Positions 36,648 through 47,010 of a stretch of DNA of 64,000 bases are shown here, one piece after another. Under the pieces are notes generated by a model, which saw only the letters and a list, made by a program, of their open reading frames with translations, did not search any database and was not told the DNA's origin. This DNA is from Platerodrilus igneus (Eukaryota; Arthropoda; Insecta; Coleoptera; Lycidae), in NCBI GenBank assembly GCA_036346225.1, contig JARFIW010000170.1, positions 9,486,501 through 9,550,500 on the forward strand, in the 5' to 3' direction. Position 1 is the first letter of the stretch; every line of letters begins with the position of its first letter. Both the position numbers and the translations under genes were made by a program.

Positions 36648-39560
36648 ATGCATTGTGAAGAGTGTGTAATGCGGCTGACGACAGTATGATACGAGAATGT
36701 AGTAACTGCTTCTCATGGGTTCATTATCCTTGCGCTAACGTTAACAAAGATATTGAAAATCAACCAGATGTATCATGGAATTGCAGAAGCTGCGCTAAAA
36801 GATCTAAGCATACCAACACTGTTGTTAATGGGGAAACGTGCACGGTACTAGCCATTGGCGTAAATGGTGCAATAGCCGAAACGCCTTCCAACTACCCATT
36901 ATCTGAAACTATAGCCAAGGGATACCATAGTAATCATGTGACATCTAAGGCTTCCCTAAAATCCACTTCATCGTCACGAAGACAACGCCAGATATTGGAA
37001 CTCAAGATCTTAAAAGAACGGCGAAGGCTATGAGAGGACGAAAATCATCAAGCTGACTTGGAAGAGCGAAATGCGAGAGAAAGAATATGCGTGTTTCAAG
37101 CAGAAGAGGATGAACTTTATCTGCAGACAAAGTTCAATATCATCACAGGCAAAGCAAGAAGTTGACAATCTCCAGTGAACGTTGAAATAGTCGCATCAAA
37201 AAGAAATCCAGTATCGCAGTAGATCCGGAAACAAATATTAATGAAGAAAATGTCAGAAAAAGAAAAGACTGTCTGTGCAAGATAACCAGCCGATAAGATT
37301 GTACAAAGCGCTCGATTAGGAAGTAACAGTCATGAGACGGGTGTCAACAGTATCAGAAAAATTGATGATTTCCATATGATGCAAGGATCAAACGTAACAC
37401 GGAATGTAGCTGACTATACTCGACCAGCAGGTAAAATTAGGCAATTAGGTCATAGTTCCGTCCGTGAAACAAAATTGGATGGAACATCCGTTACACACGC
37501 GAAAAGTGGATCGAAAACGCAATGGTTTACAGAAAATAAACCTTGCGATTACTTTAGCAGCGGAAACCTGCAGAAGTTAGAGATAGATTGTAAACTGGAG
37601 ACTGGCCCCACAAAAACCAAGCTATCAATGAGCCAAGTTTTCGCAAAACTTGACTCTCTACCTACCTTCTCTGTTGAGGCGCATGAATAGTCATCGTTTA
37701 TATCGCAATTTGTAAAGACCACTCGACGATGCGGTTACACCGATGAAGACAACCTTATATGACTTCAACGGTGTTTAAAAGGAAAAACGTTGTGCCATCT
37801 GTGGTCAATTAGCATATGCAGAAACTGTTCCGCATGTTAAGAATACCTTGAATACGTTATTTGGTCGACGGGAGATACTACTAACATCAACGATGCAAAA
37901 AACAAAATCTGGACCTCCGATTAATCCAAAACGACTATATATGCCAGTACAATTTTCATTATCGGTTCAACATTTATGCGCTTACTATAAGAGCAGCAGA
38001 CTTATACTAGAGCATTAGTCAGCAAGTTGCGATCAGCTACCAAGTAGAATGGGGTAAGTGTAGTTCAAAGCATAATCTTGCAAACTTAGAGAACTTTAAT
38101 GAGTGGTTACGTGACCTAGCTGACACAGTAATCACCCTAACTCCACCGCCTAAAAACACTAAATTGAGGCCAGAAGAAAGATACTCCCAACAATCGAAAA
38201 TACGACGCGAGTAAATTCATCACGCGACCAATCACCGGCACAAAATTCGATGCTACTAAAAAAAATTACGGCGGATGCAAGGAAAGAATATCAAATTAAA
38301 CCAGAATGCAGTAAGTTTAAATCCTTACCGGTCCAATAACGTTGGGAGCAATTGCGGAAAGAAAAATTATGAAAAAAGTACCTTCGCAAACATAATCCTA
38401 CGTACTGTAAATCATATAAAGAGTGTGGCGTAGACGGATACAAATTCAAGCATCATTACGCACTGCACGAGCAAACAACGCGCGTTGTCGACAAATCACC
38501 AAATGTTGTTTCGGATACAACCAATATTGTCAGTGTGCACCAACCACAAAATTCGAAGCTACTATTTCGAGTGCTGCATGTAATTTTGAATGGAAAATCG
38601 ACAAGTGTAAAAATCTACGCATTTTTTATGTATGTTCGTCTATCTCCCTAATGGAAAAACATTTGGCCGATCAATTGCATTTGCCTGGTGAACCTACCGA
38701 AAAGCATTGACGTGGACGAGTGGAGTAACACGTGAATAACCCGATAGTCAAATGGTTACAATGTCAATTTCAAATGATTACAGTGGCGCGAAAAGATATA
38801 GGATACAAAGTGCAAGAACGATTAAGTAAGTCATTGAACCTTCCCACACAGTCGTTAATCATCGAGGAGATGAAGGGTGAATACGATCATATAAAAGATT
38901 TGCCCATCGCTCGTTATAAAGACGCAATTCCGCAAATACTAATCGGAGTTCAACAAGCAAATTTAGGTATATCAATTTGTACTCTGGAAGGCAATTTTGG
39001 ACGGACCAGTCGCGACAATAACCAAACTAAGTTGAACGTTGCACGGAGCTGTGAAGGTTGAACAACCAGGTATAAATGGATCATCAATGGGCGGACTATA
39101 TTATCATTTTTATATCGGTGATAACTCCAATGTCGATGTCGACTTACATGGCAGAATAAAAGACTTTTTTCCACCGAAAACTTTGGTGTAAAGCAATATG
39201 ATTCACCGCTGAAGTCAGCGAATGATGCAAAAGTCCGTCAACTGTTAAAGGAAACGATATGCAAAACTGGTGAACGGTATAATACAGGATTATTATGGCG
39301 ATATGATAACGTCAAATTTCCGAACAGTTTTGGCATGCCGAAAATCGATTACGTTGTTTAGAGAAAAAGATGGAGCAAAATCATGAACTAAGAGCAAATA
39401 TTCCGATACAACTAAATGAGTATATTATCAAAGATTATGCGCATAAACTGACTGACACCGAAAAAAGTGCACAGGGAAAATCCCAAAAAGTGGTATTTAC
39501 CTATATTTACTGTCAGTGAAGTTTTGTGAACCGTGATGATGATATTCGATCCACTTGGAT
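36648..39560 (+). pseudogene. BEL/Pao LTR retrotransposon gag, protease and start of reverse transcriptase, heavily broken
   Basis: Gag opens with a PHD-type zinc finger: MHCEEC (36648-36665), a frameshift, then ECSNCFSWVHYPC and WNCRSC. This gives the Cys4-His-Cys3 spacing known for some BEL/Pao Gags. A charged helix (LELKILKERRRL, 36997-37032) follows. Later come LPTFS (37660-37674), DEDNLI and LQRCLKGK (37747-37790), TVPHVKNTLNTLFGRRE (37827-37877) and ENFNEWLRDLADTV (38092-38133). A zinc-knuckle-like CSKFKSLP and CGVDGYKFKHHYALHE pair (38310-38470) leads into the protease region (LLFRVLHVILNGKS, 38560-38600), where the expected D-[ST/E]-G motif is lost. Next are NLPTQSLIIEEMKGE, PQILIGVQQANLG, TGLLWRYDNVKFPNSFGMP (39279-39340) and KLTDTEKSAQGK. 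A jump to IFDPLGLIV (39543-39570) shows that the catalytic part of the polymerase is deleted. At least ten frameshifts or stops are present. Confidence 0.9.
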
Positions 39561-39582
39561 TGATAGTTTTCTTCCTAGTATA

Positions 39583-39850
39583 CAGGGTGTTCCTAAATAT
39601 CATGCACATACGAAAGGGTGTGATTCTTTGGAGAATTATATGACTAAAATTTTATACAAACATAAGTCCGCAAACGCTTCGTTTCCGATCTACAGGTTTT
39701 CTCTTTATAGCTCCTGCAGTTTTTGAGATATTAAGATCAAATTTGGAATATAGGTTACGCTGTAGGGCTTCCATCATTGCGCATGTCGAATTTCAGGAGT
39801 CATGCCCCATTTTCTCTCCCTAAACATTTTTTAAATACGCCGCTGGTAGA
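39583..39850. mobile_element. Terminal segment of a second mariner-type transposon
   Basis: CAGGGTGTTCCTAAATATCA begins directly after TA and within the BEL/Pao thumb coding sequence. It is followed by GGGTGTGATTCTTTGG, ACAAACATAAGTCCGCAAAC and GCTTCGTTTCCGATCTACAGG. This is the look of the long inverted ends of mariner-type elements with the same transposase type as at 13.4 kb (from memory of the group). The opposite end is not visible. The transposase C-terminus at 41465-41728 (minus) may belong to the same insertion, split by family B. The right edge is approximate. Confidence 0.6.
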
Positions 39851-40375
39851 TTTTAAGCACAAAGTGAATTTTCTGTTTTGTTTAGAAACTTTTTGATCTT
39901 ATGCAATTTTTTCGTATCTGTGACTGTTATATAGGAAAATAATAGGAAACTATTTTCTGCGACATAGCAAGTATTTACAATACAAAAAATTTTATTACGT
40001 TCCAATTTTGTTTTTAAAATTTTTCCCTTGTTAATTCATTACTCATTCGAATAAATTCCGTTTCAATTCTTAAATTCTTCAACTTAAACCCTTTTGACGT
40101 TAAAAACGAAAATTAATTTAATAAACTTAAAATAACCCTGTCCGTTGCCAATTCATTATCCGTTCGTCTAATTTCCATGTCTACTGTTCAATAAAATCGT
40201 TATTTCATGTTGAAGTTAGTTATTTCGAAACAACAAGTTTATTCTATAAATTAAATACCTTGTTTTAGTTATCCCGTAATCTCTTAAATTTTTCAATAAC
40301 ATCCTGTTTTTAGGTAACCTTCAATTTGTTAAACAATACGACCGCGTATGAGTTTTCTCGATGGTGCCAAAGTAA
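39851..40375. other. No gene recognised
   Basis: AT-rich. A phrase like CCAATTCATTATCCGTTCG recurs in degenerate form (40030 and 40146), perhaps a worn duplication. It may be part of the interrupted mariner-type element. Confidence 0.35.
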
Positions 40376-41455
40376 CGACTTGAGATAATGCTCGCGCACT
40401 ATCCGATATAAGCCGGGTTTCCCGTTAACGTTCTTCGCTAAGCTTAGGAATTGGCAGTTCGAATTCATGTTGATTGAACCATTGTTGAGTTTGATTCTGC
40501 AGCGTGTGCGTCGAAGGGTTTTCTACATTTTATTCGTCACTGTATTTCAAAAAGCGATGCACGTCTTTCTGTTCAACAACTAGGAAGTGTCCTGCGTGTA
40601 TTCGGTAAGTTTTCCCCGCGCGTACCCATTCTAATCAGATGCTCTTTTTAGATTTTTTTAGCTGTAGGCCAAATGGGTTCTTTCGTTATGTAAAACAACT
40701 TCTTTCGTTATGTAAAACAACTTCTTTTGTTATGTAAAACGACTTCTTTATGTAAAACGACTACTTTTGTCCGTAGACTGCTGCTGCAATTATGGTAGCA
40801 GAGTAAATGTATGCTGACTCAACCCCGACGGCTTGCGGGCTAAGTATCAGGATACCTACTGGTATGCAACTGGTTTTCTTTTGTATGCGTCAATGGCATA
40901 TTCCGTATTAAGGGTTGGTGTAGTTACGTGACAAGAAACGTCACATTGTAGAACTATTATTTGTTGCTGCAATCCGATATTATCACTCTACAGCTGCGAT
41001 GTACTATTTTTTAAAGATGCGTGACAAAAGAACGCACATGTTTATTCGCTTTATTAATTAGTTACTTTACAAAAATTAGTAGGTAAAAAATTTAAAACAC
41101 TGGATGAAAGCTCTCAAAATTTTTATTCGATACTGATTAATTTTATTTTGTGTAAATGCGAGATGCGCACCTCGTAGCTAAATTTCTAATTTGTCCGTAG
41201 AATATAATTGTTGGCTGTAAAATAGTAACACTTAATTTATTTTCCTTTTGCTTGTTTGTACAGAATCCGTTATTTATTTTTATCTTTTAATAGATAATCG
41301 TGGGCAATGTACTTTTTTTTTTTGTTTTCTTAGTATGTAGGCGAATCCCCACACTCTCCGCGGTTGGTAGTTAGTCTGGTATCTACTTATCTTCCGGCTA
41401 CGTCTAGGTACGTAGCAATTTAGAATCCAAAAACCTAAATACAAACAATAACAAG
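40376..41455 (+). repeat. Unknown repeat family B, copy 2
   Basis: Homologous to 16440-17495 on the opposite strand (shared blocks are listed there). The intron-like segment is 40605-40661 here (57 bp), opening GTAAGTTTTCC and closing TTTTTTTAG. It is flanked by GTGTATTCG and CTGTAGGCCAAATGGGTTC, which match the flanks in copy 1. A 22-bp tandem expansion (40678-40761) sits just after it. The right end (CTTCCGGCTACGTC, then TAGCAATTTA) comes about 10-50 bp before the stop codon of the mariner transposase fragment at 41465. That position suggests that family B inserted into, or was joined to, that element. Confidence 0.7.
40678..40761 (+). repeat. 22-bp tandem repeat, four units
   Basis: TTCTTTCGTTATGTAAAACA with AC occurs twice exactly, then once with TTTTG, then a shortened unit TTCTTTATGTAAAACGAC. 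Family B copy 1 has only one such unit, so this is an expansion private to copy 2. Confidence 0.92.
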
Positions 41456-41464
41456 AAAATTATG

Positions 41465-41728
41465 TTAAAGCAAATGTTGAAAGCGACCTTCTCCAGCCCT
41501 TATACATGCGGCCATTCTTCCTCTGATAGCTGCCCGTACTCTTTCGAACATCCACGCAGTATTGCATACGGTATCAAATGCAGCTATAATTCGATTTCGT
41601 AAATCATCAACAACATTCACTGGTGTTGTGTACACTAGAGATTTGAGATGCCCCCAAACGAAAAAATCTAGGCTTTTTCCGTCAAGGGATTTAGGGGGCC
41701 AGGACTGCGGTCCTCCCGTCCTATCCAC
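41465..41728 (-). pseudogene. Mariner-type transposase, C-terminal fragment
   Basis: The minus-strand frame starts near GGPQSWPPKSLDGKSLDFF and continues through WGHLKSLVYTTPVNVVDDLR and RVRAAIRGRMAACI to EGRFQHLL and a stop. In the usual protein this region reads WPPRSPDLNPLDFFLWGHLK. The third catalytic acidic residue is the Asp of SPD, kept here as SLD. The part before it, with the first two catalytic residues, is missing and is replaced by a gypsy LTR about 55 bp upstream. It is the piece that the 13.4-kb copy has lost, but the two come from different element copies. Confidence 0.9.
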
Positions 41729-41781
41729 TTGTTCTCATACACTTCATTTGTATATTCCTTCGCTAAAATAAAAAAAAATGT

Positions 41782-42235
41782 GTTCGATCTCTACAATAAT
41801 ATCTCACACACGGTAATTTATTTGTACCACTAATTTATATCACGTCACACGACTTCTAAATCTTTCAACTAGAACATATTACAATCAAACTTTTACATTA
41901 AAACTAGTATCACAATCAAAGCTGCAATTAGAACTCAGCTTCAGAACTAACATCGTGATCAAAGCTCGAGCAGAACTTACTTGCAATAAATATGTCCGCA
42001 AGTTTATATATATTTCAATTGTTCCAGATTACTCTAACACATACTAGAACTAAACAAATCACATTCTCGATATTTCCTACTGTACTTTAAATAACTCTTG
42101 TACCCGTCAATCAAAATTCATACGAAAGGTGTAACGCCGCATCAATCATCTTTTGTGTACAAACGCTTCGTTACGTTCCGATATAATATTTTTAGACTAA
42201 GCAGTGCTACAATATAATAACTGATGGTATTCGCC
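41782..42235 (-). mobile_element. Ty3/gypsy LTR with a short internal 3' remnant
   Basis: On the minus strand the LTR would start at about 42141 (TGCGGCGTTACACC) and run to about 41782. It matches the 3' LTR at 61207-61678 in blocks: TTGATTGACGGGTACAAGAG, TAGGAAAT, GAGAAT, AGTAATCTGGAACAATTG, GTAATATGTTCTAGTT and GATATAAATTAGT. The 90 bases before it (42142-42235) match the internal sequence next to the 3' LTR of that element (AACGAAGCGTTTGTACACAA with AAGAT). This is therefore the 3' end of a truncated element of the same family rather than a solo LTR. Confidence 0.75.
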
Positions 42236-42860
42236 GTTTGTATTCTATATGTAACTAAAGCGTACTCTTCAAATTAACCAATATATGTATGTGCCAACAT
42301 GTAGAGGGGGGTTAATGGCGACCTTGGTATGTATTAGAGTGTTGGCATACACGCTGATGAGAGTTCCGTGTGGTGTCGATCTTTCAACGCAGATCAAAGT
42401 GTTTTGGTGGGATGTTGGTGGAATGATGGCCGCCGCGTCCACACGTTAGCCACAGGGTTAGTTTGTAACGAGCTGCCAGTGTGACCGCACGCGATTTCCG
42501 AACAAAATGGCTTTACAAGTAATGAAGAAACTTCTAAATTTATAGAACTATTCCAAGTTGTAAAACCGTTTGCGGTATCCCTGTTTCTGTACCTATGTGC
42601 AGCAAATAAATAAACAGCAGTAGCCACTAGCACCTCGATATCTATTTTATGTCCGCACTTTGGCCTGAACCGATGTAAACTGAACGATCTTACAACGGTT
42701 CCAACGTGTGGACAACTTCATAAATTTCTGGCCAATGTGTGTACCACATCATTGGTACATATATTGGTCAACGTGAAGAGGAACCATAAAAAGAACCCCC
42801 TGTGAAATTAATCATCTTGTCAACAACGGTCTACATTTACAATGTCTTAGAAATGGTTCG
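42236..42860. other. Possible LTR-like segment, unproven
   Basis: A GC-richer island begins TGTTGGCATACACGC (about 42340), has AATAAATAAACAG at about 42604 and then CTTACAACGGTTCCAACG near 42690. The layout resembles an LTR followed by a primer-binding site, but no second copy is seen and no known gag follows in a clear frame. The open frame at 42394-42633 (minus) has no recognisable domain. Confidence 0.2.
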
Positions 42861-45121
42861 GAAAAATAGAAGTGTTACGAATGCAATTAAAAGAAATCCA
42901 ATTGCAGAATATTAGATCGTATATTGAGACTTATGGAATAGTTAAGACAGAGAACACAGCAGAACGTAGATGAAAGTAAAGGCCCAAGATTACGACAGAC
43001 GTAAAGATTGCGCATTTATAGAATTAGCTGAAGCTAGGAAACAGTGGAGAGGTGCGTCAAACAAACCTTTAAGTTGTAACTTCTATTTCGTTGCTTCTTA
43101 TGGGTCGTACTAGAATCAGTTTATTATGCCTACTGAAATTAAGATTTCAAAGTAGAAGGTTGGATTTAGATAATTCAACCCAATCTCCTCCTATTAATTT
43201 TTTTTAAGTGACATTAAAATATTGGGTACTTACTTTAGACCCTCTTTAAACCTCTCTAAACTGTTTCTAAAAACGTTTGTTCTATTTGTTGTTCAATTAC
43301 AGCTAGTAAAGCAGGTGGGTACGATACAGTAATTGAGTAAACATCTGACGATTAAGCAAACAAGCGTTTAACAAATTACACGCTAAGTGCGATTCGCTTA
43401 CAAACCTACTAGCAAATACCCTACCAACAGAGTTCTATAAAGGCCAATAAACTTTCTAATTCAGATCGCAATCGAGCAATAAGTTTTAGTTAATTTGAAG
43501 TTTCTTCGAAACTAATGACATGATTTGAACACAGAACAGTCTAGAACGAATTAAGTAATTACTTTATTGCTCAGGGCTACCGAATAGAGATCTCCGAGAT
43601 GAAATAAAACGGATGCCAGAGCTATTAATAGAAAAACAAGTTGATTTGCAAACGTGGAAACTGTGACTGAACTTTGTTAAAAAAGTGCAAGCAAAACCCT
43701 GGGGCATTCTACTGAGTCTATATATGAAAATAGCCAAGCGATTCTGAAGTTATTTATTTTCGTATTAGTCTATGATACTTAATGCTAAATTATTCAAAAC
43801 CCACCTAGTTTTAACAAGTTCGTGGTCTCCGTATGATTCACTAAAGAGACGTTTAAGTATTAAATAGCGAGAACTTTAAACAGAATACAGATGCGGAATA
43901 GTTCAAGGACAAGTTCATGGCAGGTGTTACATACAGACATAGTAAGGAAAAATGTGAAATCGACAATAACATGGAACTAAACTGTATTGTAGGAAGCAAA
44001 GCAGTAGGCAATAAACACATATGTGGGTCGTTAACAATGAAACAGATTTCAGTAAACGAACATAAGTCAGTTTTGGTGACGTCAGTCTATCCAACAAGGA
44101 AAAAAGGTGCTCAGGCGGTTAATTACCAATTAATAGACAATTATTGACCAAACTATACATACACTTTGAGCTGTTGCTTCAAAAGTAACAACTTAAAAAC
44201 CTAATTTTCAGGAAAACCGTTTCTAGTTTCAGAAAAATTATACTATTATAGATATACAATTTTATCCTTCATACAATTTTTTTTATATTAAGCTATAAAT
44301 TAAAATTTTCTACAGTCTAAAATAACGTACAACTGTCGTCATTACTTATTACAAATAACTCTGGAAAGTAAATTATTATAATCCAGCAAGGCGATTTAAT
44401 CCCCTTATGATATACCTAAAACATTTTGTTTCTCACTATGCTCAACCCAAAAACGGTCACGTTGGAGAACATAAAACGTTTATGTCTAACCGACTTAAAA
44501 AATCTCAGCCTTCGTACCTAAAACAGAATTAACATTTCTACGCTTTCTTTATTATATGAAATCATTTTTTTATTCTACGCGTGTAGATTACAGCTTACAG
44601 GTGTCTAAATATTTTCACATACAGTTGCATTTTATACCGTTCATTTGATTTTTTTGAAGAGTTGAGATCAATCTTAATTTAGATTGGTTTTCTTTCTCAA
44701 CGATTGCAGTTTGATCTCTCTACATACAATACAAGGTATAAGACCTGTAGGAGATGGTACAAAATAGCACAATAATAAAGGTGTCTTAGATCGGTAACCA
44801 AATTTCAAAATCTTTTCACAGGTTACTAGATATAGGTAAAAATTACAAAACCAAAGATTTCTTTATTTGCTCGTAGCTAGCCTGCTAATTAAAATAGAAT
44901 GCTCAAATTTTGTACATCATGGTAATTCACTATTGCATTAGATTATGTTTAAGACATAGATTTTGCGTGACGATGTTCCACTTTCTATTTTCTAATAGCA
45001 GCCATATTGGATTTTCTATTTTTGAAATGCTGACAAAAATCCTTTCCAAAGAAGTATAACATGGCTATTGATAATTTAAACAAATACTCGAAAGAACGAC
45101 TTTAATAAAACATTAAATATA
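42861..45121. other. No recognised gene; one unassigned 76-codon frame at 43917-44147
   Basis: The frame at 43917-44147 (plus, ATG start) encodes a hydrophilic peptide with two CxxG/HICG-like spots and no family that I know. Upstream, 42900-43060 and 43560-43720 contain broken, charged coding-like stretches that could be retroelement gag decay. This is not proven. Confidence 0.25.
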
Positions 45122-45163
<42 letters not shown>

Positions 45164-45247
45164 GAAGAATAATCCACATTTGGAATGCAAATGAATGCTT
45201 AATATATATTAATAGTTATTAAGATGAAATGAAAACCCAACTTTGTA

Positions 45248-45291
<44 letters not shown>
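45122..45291. repeat. Two (TA)n microsatellites 90 bp apart
   Basis: TA tracts at about 45122-45161 and 45251-45291, each roughly 20 units, separated by unique AT-rich DNA. Confidence 0.95.
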
Positions 45292-45294
<3 letters not shown>

Positions 45295-46974
45295 GGTTGC
45301 AATAACCTGGTCTCCCTTTTTTGTGAAATAAAAAAGTTAAAATTTTTCTTTTTGTCAATTTTAATTTTTAATTTAAATTTTTAATACCTCGGCTAGCTCA
45401 GTTTTAACCACGCACAGAGTTTGCGACAATAGACAACAAACAATTTTAATTTTCCTTTTACCTCTACTTCCTATGCCTTTAAGTCAAAACATCATTAAGC
45501 ACAACTACTATAATATTCTCAAAATATATACCATGTACAAAAACGTTTAAGAATTCTTTGAATAAAATCTCCTTTTAATAATTGAATTAAATTCTTTGAA
45601 TAATTCTCCCTTATATATAACTCACCCTTATTATTATTATTTGAAGCCCTATGAACGTTCATTAAACTTCCTTCAATCTTTACGTAATTTATTACGTGTA
45701 CTAAAACGATCTTTGTTGACCCTCATATAAAGTTTTCATGAATGCAATGTTTAAAATAAACATAAATAAAAATACAACAAAATATTCAGATTGGCTAACC
45801 TGTTGTCTCCAGTTCGAACCAGTTCCTGCTCCAACTGCTCCCGTTTAAGCTTATTGATTTAAATAGTCCAACGTTGAATCCAGATCTATTTTAAATACAG
45901 TTTGCATTTTCTTAGTATAGCTTCTTCTGATTAATTCATAAATTATTTTAGCGTCCTTGTTAAACTTCCTGGTGGGATTCAGTAATTGTTTAGATGCCTA
46001 TTATGTTTCCTCGTAGGATCCAGTAATTGTTTAAATACTTGTTGAATTTCCACATCGGATCCAGTAATTATTCAGAGTCCTTTTGTTAATGTAAAACTTA
46101 GAATTTATTTAAAAACAAACTTTTGTTATTTACGTTTTTTTAAGAATTAAAACAACGAAACTTATTTAATTATGCACTATCACCATTATATAATTTATTA
46201 ACTATCAAATCACTTCTAATTCTTTCACGTAAATATTTTTTTTCAGGTGAAGTGGATCATGCCTTAATTCAAGTTAAACTGATTTGTTTTCAAATCCTGT
46301 CGTATTTAAAAGGAACGCCTATCTGTTGACAAGCGCAGAGTTCAACGATTAATAGCTTTGTACGTGATTCTTACATGCAAGATTTTGGGTATTTCTACTA
46401 ATTTTTGAAGTATAACGAAATTGATGCGCTATTTCCTGCACGTAGAACTTCAAGTTATTGGCTTAGTTCTCTTGGATTTTCATTCTCCTTGGTCACGTAC
46501 GTCTTGTTTGTACAGTAAATTTGATGGACTTTGCTTTTATCGCCATGCCGTAATTATTTCTAATCTATCAATACGTTGGATTTTACCTTTCTGGTCACGT
46601 ATTCTTAATTTAAGTTATGTATTAAATTATATGCGTTTTCTATCTTACGCATTTTCAAACCTGCTTGTTTAACTGGGATTCTTAGTGTAATGATGATTCA
46701 TTACTCACGCGTATTGTGTTGCAGCTTCCATCCACGTCGTTTTATGACCTGCCAAATTGTTTATTTAATTAAATCTTCTAGAGTACTTTTCATTTCTTAA
46801 AATAATTATAACTATGGTTTATATACAGGGTGTTGTCACTTGCTTTCCTGCCTAATCGTTGAATTTCTCATTTTCTTCGTAAAAATGTCTAGTTTTCTGA
46901 GCCCTCGTGGTGTTTTCACGAAGCGCACTACACTAGTGATCCTATATACCCCTAAATAACCCTATTAACATAAC

Positions 46975-46976
<2 letters not shown>
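45292..46976. other. No gene recognised
   Basis: AT-rich. It includes the minisatellite at 45953-46085 and, at about 46825, TATACAGGGTGTTGTCAC, which looks like the end of a mariner-type inverted repeat but has no partner in view. The frame at 46421-46672 (plus) has no recognisable domain. Confidence 0.4.
45953..46085 (+). repeat. Degenerate 42-bp minisatellite, three units
   Basis: Three successive forms of TTGAATTTCC-(N)5-GGATCCAGTAATTGTTTA spaced 41-43 bp apart, diverged at several positions. Confidence 0.75.

Positions 46977-47008
<32 letters not shown>
46977..47008. repeat. (TA)n microsatellite at the start of family A copy 3
   Basis: Pure TA run immediately followed by GATGTGATAAGGGGGGTCAT. 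Confidence 0.95.

Positions 47009-47010
<2 letters not shown>

Noticed and set aside
39526..39726. 66-codon frame starting with an Asp-rich stretch
   Set aside because: It crosses the junction between the BEL/Pao thumb and the mariner-type end, so it cannot be one gene.
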